A DNA stretch of 64,000 nt from Flavobacterium subsaxonicum WB 4.1-42 = DSM 21790 (lineage in GTDB: Bacteria > Bacteroidota > Bacteroidia > Flavobacteriales > Flavobacteriaceae). Position 1 is the stretch's first letter. Each line of letters begins with the position of its first letter. The stretch spans positions 372,001 through 436,000 of the forward strand of contig NZ_AUGP01000017.1 in the NCBI RefSeq assembly GCF_000422725.1, written 5' to 3'. The notes beneath the pieces were generated by a model. It was not told where the DNA came from. It saw only the letters and a list, made by a program, of their open reading frames with translations, and made no database searches. The position numbers were made by a program, and so were the translations under genes. Positions 56,525-64,000 of the stretch are shown in pieces.

Positions 56525-58852
56525 ATGATTCCTAACGTTATTAAAGAAATCATCGATTTAGGAGATGGAAGAAGCATCTCAATCGAAACAGGAAAACTTG
56601 CCAAACAGGCCGATGGCGCCGTAGTAGTACAAATGGGTAATGCCATGTTGCTTGCTACTGTGGTTTCTGCACGCAGCGCAAGCCCGGGTATTGACTTTTT
56701 ACCCCTAACGCTGGATTACCGCGAAAAATTTGCTGCTGCCGGTCGTTTTCCGGGTGGCTTTTTTAAGCGCGAAGCCAGGCCAAGCGATGGCGAAGTACTA
56801 ACCATGAGGTTGGTAGACCGCGTATTGCGTCCGCTTTTCCCTAAAGATTACCATGCCGAAACGCAGGTAATGATCCAGCTAATGTCTCATGATGATGATG
56901 TTATGCCCGATGCTCTTGCCGGTTTGGCAGCATCTGCAGCATTGTCTATATCAGACATTCCGTTTGCTACCCTTATCTCAGAAGTACGTGTTGCACGTAT
57001 CGACGGGCAGTTTATCATTAACCCAAGCAAAGCCCAGCTGGAGCAGTCTGACATCGATATGATGATTGGCGCTTCTATGGACTCTATTGCCATGGTTGAA
57101 GGTGAAATGAAAGAGATATCTGAACTTGAAATGATCGAGGCCATTAAATTTGCCCACGAAGCTATTAAAGTACAGATTGCAGCACAGGAAAGGCTACAGG
57201 CCGCTGTAGGCAAAAAAACAGTAAGAACTTACGAAGAAGAGCGCAGCGACGATACTATTTTAGCTAAAGTTCGCGAACTGTCTTACGATAAGTATTTTGC
57301 TATTGCTAAAGAAGGTTCTGCAAAACATGAGCGTACAGAGAAATTTGGCGCTGTTAAAGAAGAAGTTAAAGCGTTATTTACTGATGAAGAGCTACTTGAA
57401 AATGGCGACCTTATTAGCAAATACCTTTCTAAAACAAATAAAGAAGCTGTTCGTAACGTTATCCTTGATCTTGGCCTTCGCCTTGATGGCAGGAAAACCA
57501 ACGAGATACGCCCAATTTGGTGCGAGGTAGATTACCTTCCATCTACACACGGTTCGGCTTTATTTACAAGGGGCGAAACCCAGGCGCTTGCTACGGTAAC
57601 ACTTGGTACATCTCGTGAGGCTAACATTATAGACCGACCTACAGAGCAGGGCGAAGAGAAATTTTACCTGCACTACAACTTCCCTCCTTTCTCTACCGGC
57701 GAAGCTAAACCGCTACGTGGTACATCAAGGCGTGAGGTAGGCCACGGTAACCTTGCACAACGTGCCCTTAAAAACATGATCCCTCAGGATAACCCTTACA
57801 CGGTACGTATCGTATCTGAAGTACTGGAATCTAACGGTTCGTCTTCAATGGCAACGGTTTGTGCCGGTACACTGGCCCTTATGGATGCCGGTATCCAGAT
57901 GATCAAACCGGTATCTGGTATTGCAATGGGACTTATATCTGACGATGCAACAGGCCGTTGGGCTGTTCTTTCTGATATTCTTGGTGATGAAGACCACTTA
58001 GGTGATATGGACTTTAAAGTAACCGGAACGGCCGATGGTATTACTGCCTGCCAGATGGATATTAAAATTGAAGGCCTTAAATACGAGATCATGGAGAAAG
58101 CGCTTGCGCAGGCTCGTGACGGTCGTCTTCATATCTTAGGAAAACTTACCGAAGTTATTGATACTCCGCGTACTGAAGTTAAACGCCACTCTCCAAAAAT
58201 TATTAAAGTTACCATTCCTGGTGCCTTTATTGGAGCGCTTATTGGCCCTGGAGGTAAAGTTATCCAGGAGCTTCAAAAAGCAACCGGTACAACTATTGTT
58301 ATTAACGAGGTTAACGAGCAGGGCGAAGTAGAAATTCTTGGTACCAACCCAGAAGGCATACAAGCAGTGCTTAACAAAATCGACTCGATTATATTTAAAC
58401 CGCAAGTTGGTGAAACATACAGCGTTAAGGTTATAAAAATGCTTGATTTTGGTGCCGTTGTAGAATATCTTGATGCCCCGGGCAACGAGGTTTTACTACA
58501 CGTATCTGAACTGGCTTGGGAACGTACTGAAAACGTAACCGATGTTGTTAACATGGGCGATGTGTTTGATGTTAAGTACATTGGCATAGACCCTAAGACC
58601 CGTAAAGAGAAAGTATCCCGTAAAGCCCTGTTACCAAGGCCTCCAAGAGACGAGAACTACGTTCCAAGAGAGCGTGATGACCGCCCAAGGGATAACGATC
58701 GTGGTGGTTTTAGAGACAACCGTGGCAATGGCAGAGATAATCGTGGCCCCGGTAGAGACGACCGCAACTCTCGCGACCGTGCTCCAAGGGAAGAACGCAG
58801 AAACGACGCCCCGCGCGATGAAAATAATGGCGATGCGCCTCAGGAATCTTAA
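56525..58852 (+). CDS. pnp: Polynucleotide phosphorylase
   Basis: 775 residues. It degrades RNA 3'-to-5' with phosphate. Two RNase PH domains are present (first: [31 protein letters not shown]; second: [31 protein letters not shown]). A KH domain ([16 protein letters not shown]) and an S1 domain (about 615-690) follow. The C-terminal tail (about 695-775) is unusually rich in Arg, Asp, Asn and Gly, forming RGG-like and RDN/RDD repeats. Such a tail is likely a disordered RNA- or partner-binding extension. Confidence 0.97.
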   Translation: MIPNVIKEIIDLGDGRSISIETGKLAKQADGAVVVQMGNAMLLATVVSARSASPGIDFLPLTLDYREKFAAAGRFPGGFFKREARPSDGEVLTMRLVDRVLRPLFPKDYHAETQVMIQLMSHDDDVMPDALAGLAASAALSISDIPFATLISEVRVARIDGQFIINPSKAQLEQSDIDMMIGASMDSIAMVEGEMKEISELEMIEAIKFAHEAIKVQIAAQERLQAAVGKKTVRTYEEERSDDTILAKVRELSYDKYFAIAKEGSAKHERTEKFGAVKEEVKALFTDEELLENGDLISKYLSKTNKEAVRNVILDLGLRLDGRKTNEIRPIWCEVDYLPSTHGSALFTRGETQALATVTLGTSREANIIDRPTEQGEEKFYLHYNFPPFSTGEAKPLRGTSRREVGHGNLAQRALKNMIPQDNPYTVRIVSEVLESNGSSSMATVCAGTLALMDAGIQMIKPVSGIAMGLISDDATGRWAVLSDILGDEDHLGDMDFKVTGTADGITACQMDIKIEGLKYEIMEKALAQARDGRLHILGKLTEVIDTPRTEVKRHSPKIIKVTIPGAFIGALIGPGGKVIQELQKATGTTIVINEVNEQGEVEILGTNPEGIQAVLNKIDSIIFKPQVGETYSVKVIKMLDFGAVVEYLDAPGNEVLLHVSELAWERTENVTDVVNMGDVFDVKYIGIDPKTRKEKVSRKALLPRPPRDENYVPRERDDRPRDNDRGGFRDNRGNGRDNRGPGRDDRNSRDRAPREERRNDAPRDENNGDAPQES

Positions 58853-58873
58853 TTACTGATAAGGTTAATTCGT

Positions 58874-58908
58874 AAAAAACCTGCTGCTGAAAAGTGGCAG
58901 GTTTTTTT
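58874..58908 (+). terminator. Terminator after pnp
   Basis: An 11-bp perfect stem (58874-58884 with 58897-58907) with a 12-nt loop, followed by TTTTTTTG-type T run. Confidence 0.75.
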
Positions 58909-58948
58909 GTTTTACAAACACAGTAAAATCATTTCAGATTTTAGATTT

Positions 58949-59124
58949 CAGATTTAAAATTGAATCTTGAAATTTGAAATTTGAAATTTTAACATTGATA
59001 TTTCACTTTCGGACTTCGACTTTCGGAAAATTGAGATTTTAGAATTTCAGAATTCAGATTTAAAATTGAATCTTAAAATTCGGAATTTTAACATTGATAT
59101 TTCACTTTTGGACTTCGACTTTCG
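58949..59124. repeat. Long imperfect direct repeat, intergenic word array
   Basis: Copy 1 (58949-59025) and copy 2 (59055-59124) are near-identical apart from a 7-nt length difference and a few substitutions. Both contain TTTAACATTGATATTTCAC and end ACTTCGACTTTCG. The 18 nt at 58998-59015 recur exactly at 9026-9043, 50 kb away. No gene is encoded. Confidence 0.85.
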
Positions 59125-59202
59125 TTGTCCAAAGTTTTTAAAGTCACAAAGCCGAAAGTCCGGGGTAGGGATGTCCAGTACAGCTTTCGACCTTCGACTT
59201 TC

Positions 59203-59264
59203 GACCTGATGACTTTATGACCTGACGACTTTATGACCTGACGACTTTAAGACTTGATGACTTA
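59203..59264. repeat. 16-bp tandem repeat
   Basis: Units GACCTGAYGACTTTAT at 59203, 59219, 59235 and a partial one at 59251: 3.9 units with only a few substitutions. It continues the word array starting at 58949; the words match those at 55946-56028. Confidence 0.9.
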
Positions 59265-59304
59265 CTGCAATAACGGCTTCAGTAAATGTTTAAAGAACTA
59301 TGCC

Positions 59305-59313
59305 TAACTTTGC
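59305..59313 (+). promoter_or_regulatory. -7 box upstream of the 59343 gene
   Basis: A perfect TAnnTTTGC, 29 bp before the ATG. No clear -33 element. Confidence 0.4.
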
Positions 59314-59342
59314 AGAACTATTTGTCCGCCTAAAAAAATACT

Positions 59343-59966
59343 ATGGCAACCAAAATTACACTGCTGCTTGTTTTAGCCTTTACAACTTTTTGTGCTTCGG
59401 GTCAGGATAAAATCCCCGATGGTTACAGGTTAGCCCCAACCCTATCTATAACCGGAGATTTTAACGGAGACGGCAAGCCTGATACCCTTGCCCAGTTTGT
59501 AACCGACAGCCTGGGTAAACCCCTGAAATATATTGTTGAAGCAGGCACATACGAAGAAGATATTATACTTTACAGCAAACTTGGCTACCAAAATACCTTT
59601 ACCCTAAATGGCAACGTTGCCAACGTAGATAACCACGTGGCGTTGGGTTTGTATTGCCTTATTAATATAGGCGACCTTAACGACGATAAGCGCGATGAGA
59701 TTGCATTAGTGCCCGTGCTTTTAGATTTCAGCATGCTTAACACCTGCCGTATTTATTCGTATTGCAAAAATAGCTGGACCCAAATGTTTAGTTTTGGAAT
59801 AAATGAAAGTTCTTTTGATTATGAAGGCGATACCGAGCCTTTATTTACAAACATACCGCAATCGCTCGAAAAACGTAACGGAAAATGGGTATATATTGAT
59901 TATTGTAAATGGATGGAGATGGATGATCCTAAGATGATGCTGCTTAAAGTACCCAAGTGCAAGTAA
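59343..59966 (+). CDS. Secreted protein with FG-GAP/VCBS-like segment, unknown
   Basis: 207 residues with a signal peptide ending FCASGQ (about 20). One stretch, LSITGDFNGDGKPDTLAQFVT, resembles the calcium-binding DxNxDGxxD loops of FG-GAP/VCBS repeats, and a second, INIGDLNDDKRDEIALVPV, repeats the pattern. That suggests part of a beta-propeller. It has no barrel or anchor. I do not recognise a specific family. Confidence 0.7.
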   Translation: MATKITLLLVLAFTTFCASGQDKIPDGYRLAPTLSITGDFNGDGKPDTLAQFVTDSLGKPLKYIVEAGTYEEDIILYSKLGYQNTFTLNGNVANVDNHVALGLYCLINIGDLNDDKRDEIALVPVLLDFSMLNTCRIYSYCKNSWTQMFSFGINESSFDYEGDTEPLFTNIPQSLEKRNGKWVYIDYCKWMEMDDPKMMLLKVPKCK

Positions 59967-60007
59967 GGATAAAATCACTCTTTGTATATTTATAAAAAGT
60001 TTGCATT

Positions 60008-60178
60008 ATGAAAATTATTAAAGTCAGGCATACCGATATTGATCACTTAGAAAACGACTACGAATTGCCCCAATTAGCAAAAACACTATTAGATGAGCGT
60101 TTACGGTCTGAAAACAAAGCCGATTTTATTCCGGTAGAAGAAGCACAGGCAATGCTAAGGCAAAAATATGGTCTGTAG
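60008..60178 (+). CDS. Antitoxin-like small protein, orphan
   Basis: 56 residues: MKIIKVRHTDIDHLENDYEL at the start and FIPVEEAQAMLRQKYGL at the end. Length, charge and the C-terminal pattern resemble antitoxins of RelE/ParE-type systems in this phylum. The expected toxin frame begins at an overlapping ATG (60168) but stops after 14 codons (60212), so any toxin is gone. It may be a relic or a stand-alone regulator. It is too short for certainty. Confidence 0.45.
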   Translation: MKIIKVRHTDIDHLENDYELPQLAKTLLDERLRSENKADFIPVEEAQAMLRQKYGL

Positions 60179-60212
60179 TTGGCTTGTCACCAAAGATCCC
60201 TACCTGTTATAA
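60168..60212 (+). pseudogene. Possible toxin remnant
   Basis: A 14-codon frame (MVCSWLVTKDPYLL) overlaps the end of the antitoxin-like gene in the ATG-inside-stop arrangement usual for toxin-antitoxin pairs, then terminates. It is too short to identify by sequence; the interpretation rests on position alone. Confidence 0.2.
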
Positions 60213-60334
60213 TTCTATTCTGTTTTTAACACCAATCTCAATCCCAAAAAATATCCCAATAAGTAACACACTATAGCGCAGCAGCATAAAGTTTTTTCGT
60301 AGCTTTAAACTTCCAAAAAACCAGCCCCTGCTTT

Positions 60335-61801
60335 ATGAAATCAAAATTACTATTCCTGTTTTTGTGCATTACTGCATTTGCTTCGGCTAAAACCACAGTT
60401 ATTAAAGGCCATATAAACGGCAAAGTGCCCGACAACCTGCGCTACTCCGCCCCGGTAAATGGCGTGTCCGGCTTTGATATTTATTATACTGCCAAGGTAG
60501 ATGTTAAAGGCAATTTTGAGATTCTAACAGATACCGATGAGATAACGTTTATAGATGTTTTTTACAACTATCAGTGGGCCGGCAACATCATGGCCGAACC
60601 GGGTGGGCAGTACAACCTTACCATTACCGAAAGAGACGGCAAGGTTACACACCAAATAACCGGTACCAATGCCGGTTTGCAAAAACAGTATAGCGAGCTG
60701 GTGCCAAAATACCGGATAAACATAATGCACGACCTGGGCAAGGAGGCCTCTAAAATTGAGTCGCCTGCCGAGTTTAAAGCTTTTTTTGACGACAAGCTGT
60801 TGGCCGACCTCAATGCCCTTAGAGCCGCCGCACCCAAAGCCACAAAGACCGACTATTTACTGCCCCTGATACATGAGCGCGAGTATTTTTATGCAACAGC
60901 CATGAGCATTGCCATAAATGTAAAGCACGGCAATGTTTTGTATGAGAACGCACCACCTGTTGCCGATGCTTTTAATACTTTATGGAAAAACCTGTACGTT
61001 AAAGCCGCACCAGACAAAACATGGGTACAAAAACTGCCTTTTGGGTACTGGTTCCTGTTAAATTATGAATTTTTTAAAACGTATGAGGCAGTTGGGTTTA
61101 ACAGTAAAAAAAATATGCCGAATAACAATTTAACCACTCAGGAAAAGCGCACCGAACGCCTGCAGTATATGCCTGCCCAAAATGCCGAATACTACCTTGC
61201 GGTAATACAGCACTACAACGTGTTTGAAGGCCAGTTGCAGGAGTACGCCCTCGACTCGTACCTTGATTTTAAAAAGTTTTACCCCAACAGCACCTACATA
61301 AAATACCTTGAGCCAGAAATGGCACCCCTTATCTCGTTTTTTGCCAAAAGTAGCGCACTGCCCACGGGCGCAGCTTATGTAAACAACTATGCACAGGTTA
61401 ATACAATGGATGAGCTGCTTAAACAATTTGCCGGCAAAAAACTGTACATTGATGTCTGGGCCACCTGGTGCGGACCGTGCCGCGACGAGTTTAAGTATAA
61501 AGATACCCTTTACAAACTACTTGCCGCCAACAATATAACGGTTATATACATTTCTGTTGATGACGAGAACCGCGATGAAGGCTGGAAAAAAATGATAGGC
61601 CACTACGGATTGCAGGGCCACCACATCCGTACAAATAAGGTGTTTTACGACCAACTTAAAAAAATGTACGATGGTACCGGCGGCATTGCCATACCCTGGT
61701 ACATGCTCGTAAACACCAACGGTACCATTGCCGCCCTGCATGCCGCCCCACCCTCTGATATGAGTAAACTGGAGGAACAAATTAAAAAACTGAAAGATTG
61801 A
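60335..61801 (+). CDS. TlpA-family thioredoxin-fold protein
   Basis: 488 residues with a signal peptide ending AFASAK (about 19). An N-terminal beta-rich domain (about 20-120) and a helical middle part precede a C-terminal thioredoxin fold, with VWATWCGPCRDEF putting the redox pair at Cys379/Cys382, and the cis-Pro region GIAIPWYMLV. A periplasmic disulfide reductase of the TlpA/ResA type is likely. The long N-terminal region is typical of Bacteroidota members of unknown substrate. Confidence 0.88.
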   Translation: MKSKLLFLFLCITAFASAKTTVIKGHINGKVPDNLRYSAPVNGVSGFDIYYTAKVDVKGNFEILTDTDEITFIDVFYNYQWAGNIMAEPGGQYNLTITERDGKVTHQITGTNAGLQKQYSELVPKYRINIMHDLGKEASKIESPAEFKAFFDDKLLADLNALRAAAPKATKTDYLLPLIHEREYFYATAMSIAINVKHGNVLYENAPPVADAFNTLWKNLYVKAAPDKTWVQKLPFGYWFLLNYEFFKTYEAVGFNSKKNMPNNNLTTQEKRTERLQYMPAQNAEYYLAVIQHYNVFEGQLQEYALDSYLDFKKFYPNSTYIKYLEPEMAPLISFFAKSSALPTGAAYVNNYAQVNTMDELLKQFAGKKLYIDVWATWCGPCRDEFKYKDTLYKLLAANNITVIYISVDDENRDEGWKKMIGHYGLQGHHIRTNKVFYDQLKKMYDGTGGIAIPWYMLVNTNGTIAALHAAPPSDMSKLEEQIKKLKD

Positions 61802-61835
61802 AAATTCAAAAATTGAATACCATTGCCCAAGCAAA

Positions 61836-61897
61836 GTAATTGCTACATTAAAACATTCGCACATTGTTACATTAAGTAATCGCTACATTAAAACATT
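61836..61897. repeat. 22-nt direct repeat in the sigma-factor upstream region
   Basis: GTAATTGCTACATTAAAACATT (61836-61857) and GTAATCGCTACATTAAAACATT (61876-61897) differ by one base. Between them is a related ACATTGTTACATTAA. It starts 35 bp after the TlpA-type stop. Confidence 0.75.
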
Positions 61898-62072
61898 AAA
61901 CTGTGCAACGCATGCAAACCGAGGTAGACCCCGGGTTTTAAAAATTTTACATTTTTACGCAACCTTTTTCGCAACTTGGCGACTATTATTTATAAAGTAA
62001 GAAAAATACGGTTTTAAAGCGTTAATTTTTAGCCGGTATGCCTTATTTTTACCAACCAACTTAACACACCGC

Positions 62073-62624
62073 TTGAACCAGGAGCAACTTATAAAAGGCT
62101 GTAGCAAAAAGAATCCCCGCGCCCAGGAGGAGCTATACCTATTGTATAAAGACACCCTGTACATGCTGAGCTTAAAATATTGCAGAAACGAGGCCGAAGC
62201 CGAAGACAACCTGCACAATGCCTTTGTAGATATTTTTACCAATATTGATAATTATAAAAACACCGGCTCTTTTGAAGGGTGGTTAAAACGCATAACCATA
62301 AACAAGGCCATAGACAGCTACAGGAAAAACATACAGCTTATACCTATAAAAGATAATCTGCCCGATGATACCGATGTGAGCGACGATGAGATGAACCTTT
62401 CGGCAGAATATATACTAACGCTGGTGCAGCAATTGCCGGACCAGTACCGTTTTGTTTTTACAATGTACGAACTCGACGGATTTTCGCATAAAGAAATTGC
62501 TGCTGCATTATCGATATCAGAGAGCACCTCTAAGTCTAACCTGCACAGGGCCAAAGCTATATTAAAAGAAAAAATTACTAACAGGCAACCCTCCCCCAAT
62601 TACAACGTAAGCCATGGAAAATAG
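62073..62624 (+). CDS. RNA polymerase ECF sigma factor
   Basis: 183 residues, starting with TTG (MNQEQLIKG). Sigma region 2 is seen in ALYLLYKDTLYMLSLKYCRNEAEAEDNLHNAFVDIFTNID (with ARAQEELYLLY upstream), and sigma region 4 in LPDQYRFVFTMYELDGFSHKEIAAALSISESTSKSNLHRAKAIL. No anti-sigma gene of the usual ZAS or FecR type is adjacent; the next gene overlaps its end by 11 bp and encodes a membrane-anchored beta-barrel protein. A TAttTTTAC-type -7 box lies at 62044-62052. Confidence 0.9.
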   Translation: MNQEQLIKGCSKKNPRAQEELYLLYKDTLYMLSLKYCRNEAEAEDNLHNAFVDIFTNIDNYKNTGSFEGWLKRITINKAIDSYRKNIQLIPIKDNLPDDTDVSDDEMNLSAEYILTLVQQLPDQYRFVFTMYELDGFSHKEIAAALSISESTSKSNLHRAKAILKEKITNRQPSPNYNVSHGK

Positions 62625-64000
62625 AAATGACATAGGGAAAGCCTTTCGCGACAAGCTGGACGGGCTGCAAAAGTCGCCGCCGGATGCGCTCTGGAGTGCC
62701 ATTAAGGCCGATTTACCCAAAAAGAAAAATGGCTTTTTAACGCTGTTTTGGGGCAATGTTACCATAACCGTTAAAGCCGTTACCGTAATGGCTGCCGCGC
62801 TGTTTGTGGGGTTTGTTACCTTTATGGCTATATACAATTACCCGGCATCGGCACCGGTTGTTACCACCCCTTCAGAAATAAATAACCCTGACGCAAACAA
62901 TACTGTAACTACTACCGGCACTAATGCTAATGCTGACAGCAATAACGCAGCGGGCAATAGCAGCACCGGAATTACATCAAACCAAAACAGCACCACTACC
63001 GGCAATGCAAATGATTTTGATGCCGAAGCCAGTACTGCAAACTCAGGGCCATCAAATACTAAAGCTTCGGGAAGTAAAACAGGGGTATCACATAAAAACA
63101 CGAGGGTTAATAAAGCCAGTGCTTCTAATGATAATTCTGATTCTAATGTAAATGCGAATAACAAAGGCAGCAAAACCAGATTGGGCAAAGCCAGGAGAGA
63201 TAATAAAATAAGCACTTCTGCTGTAGCAGATAATGATAATACAGGTACTAACAAAACCAAACGCAGAAACAGTAAAGCCGGCAAAAACAGCGGTACCGTT
63301 CAGTCCGGCACAGGTACATCTGCGGCCATTGCCGGAGTTACCAATACTAAAAGCGGCAAAGATGCTAAAGGCAAGAACGGTAAGAATTCTAAGAATAGCA
63401 AAAATAAAAGCGGCAAACCAGACAACGCCCTTACCGATGCCAACGACCCTAAAAACCACGCTAACTACCTTTACAATAAAGGCACCGGGCTACAGTATAG
63501 AAACAACAAAAGTAAATCGGTAGACAGCCTTTTACAGGTTATAGACAGCGTAGAAGCTGCTAGAAAAGACACCGTACCTGGCTTTAGGAGTAGGGGTGGC
63601 AAACCACCGGTAACTTACGCCGATACTACAATAACAGCTAACAACGCTCCTAAATTTTATGCATTTGCCCATGCCGCACCAACGCAGTATAAATTCCCCG
63701 ATAACGAGTCGTTATTAGATGCCTCGCTTAATGGCAACAGCACCAGCGTAGATTTTAGCTTTAATTATGGTGCCTACATTGGCTACAACCTTAATGATAA
63801 GTGGAGCATCCGCGCAGGCGTAATCAGGAATAAACTGGAGCAGGTTACAAAAAACGCTTCGTTATTTTACACGTTGGATGACGACAGCATAGAAACAAGC
63901 CCAACAACCAACGGCATACCCCCTGCCAATTACAGCGGTGTAGATTATGTTGCGGGCGTATCTAACGAGTCAGTCTTACAAACGTTGGGGCAAAATCAGC
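62614..64000 (+). CDS. Membrane-anchored protein with low-complexity linker and outer-membrane beta-barrel (truncated by window end)
   Basis: At least 462 residues, still open at the window end. The N-terminus (about 1-48) is cytoplasmic in character, with WSAIKADLP resembling anti-sigma-like N-termini. One transmembrane helix follows at about 52-75 (TVKAVTVMAAALFVGFVTFMAI). Then comes about 230 residues of Asn/Ser/Lys/Gly/Thr-rich low complexity, and finally a beta-barrel start (NYGAYIGYNLNDKWSIRAGVIRNKLEQV). The ATG lies inside the end of the sigma gene, so the two are coupled. It may link an outer-membrane signal to the sigma factor; this is inference. Confidence 0.75.
   Translation, partial: MENRNDIGKAFRDKLDGLQKSPPDALWSAIKADLPKKKNGFLTLFWGNVTITVKAVTVMAAALFVGFVTFMAIYNYPASAPVVTTPSEINNPDANNTVTTTGTNANADSNNAAGNSSTGITSNQNSTTTGNANDFDAEASTANSGPSNTKASGSKTGVSHKNTRVNKASASNDNSDSNVNANNKGSKTRLGKARRDNKISTSAVADNDNTGTNKTKRRNSKAGKNSGTVQSGTGTSAAIAGVTNTKSGKDAKGKNGKNSKNSKNKSGKPDNALTDANDPKNHANYLYNKGTGLQYRNNKSKSVDSLLQVIDSVEAARKDTVPGFRSRGGKPPVTYADTTITANNAPKFYAFAHAAPTQYKFPDNESLLDASLNGNSTSVDFSFNYGAYIGYNLNDKWSIRAGVIRNKLEQVTKNASLFYTLDDDSIETSPTTNGIPPANYSGVDYVAGVSNESVLQTLGQNQ

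Noticed and set aside
59203..59264. CRISPR array
   Set aside because: The repeats are contiguous 16-bp units without spacers, and no cas gene is present.
60207..60287. A 26-codon minus-strand frame with a hydrophobic N-terminal half
   Set aside because: Too short and without support; no family recognised. It may be chance.
62838..63284. A hydrophobic Leu/Val/Ala-rich minus-strand frame
   Set aside because: It is the antisense of the Asn/Ser/Lys-rich linker of the gene at 62614; low complexity on one strand produces an apparent membrane protein on the other.

Overview
The window is chromosomal DNA of a Bacteroidota bacterium, most likely family Flavobacteriaceae. It carries a complete gldK-gldL-gldM-gldN cluster (type IX secretion and gliding motor core), an exosortase F pair (xrtF plus its associated membrane protein), a TonB-type receptor and several Bacteroidota-specific DUF families. 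Start codons lack Shine-Dalgarno sequences, and many genes are preceded by the Bacteroidota -7 box TAnnTTTG. I see no rRNA, phage, insertion sequence or CRISPR array. Coding density is high and most genes are core chromosomal genes.

Layout. 0.4-6 kb: initiator tRNA, era, der, and a large outer-membrane beta-barrel protein. 6-9 kb: a small lipoprotein/membrane-protein pair divergent from a membrane-anchored TPR-HTH regulator, with two palindromic 13-bp copies in the shared intergenic region. 9.3-12.5 kb: a tightly packed minus-strand operon (M23 peptidase, MerR regulator, LemA, two TPM-domain proteins). 12.7-19.5 kb: alaS, three tandem paralogous lipoproteins, a GSCFA protein and a DUF4230 protein. 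19.5-24.6 kb: aromatic amino acid hydroxylase, DUF4136 lipoprotein, urocanate hydratase and a DUF5522 protein. 24.6-32.4 kb: small membrane proteins, an acyltransferase-like protein, a lipid kinase, an App1-type phosphatase, an ABC-F ATPase and an FAD oxidoreductase.

32.5-41 kb: gldN, gldM, gldL, gldK, then topA with a degenerate arginase-fold protein 6 bp downstream of it. 41-47.9 kb: miaB, a sigma-54-type activator, lptE, a TPR-like protein, secG, groES and groEL. 48-54.4 kb: a large secreted MG2-like protein and a probable metal (copper) cluster: Cys-rich exported protein, TonB receptor, HMA-domain protein and a small exported protein. 54.4-59 kb: xrtF pair, a GAF/fRMsr-like protein, rpsO and pnp. 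59-64 kb: a secreted repeat-type protein, an orphan antitoxin-like gene, a TlpA-like thioredoxin, and an ECF sigma factor that overlaps an outer-membrane beta-barrel gene running off the window end.

The structure least explained by genes is a set of intergenic word arrays. These are stretches of 60-340 bp built from 7-16 nt words repeated directly and inverted (1431-1494, 9026-9310, 24358-24424, 44499-44584, 55946-56028, 58949-59264, 61836-61897). Some words are shared between sites more than 20 kb apart. I found them by eye; a genome-wide count was not possible here.
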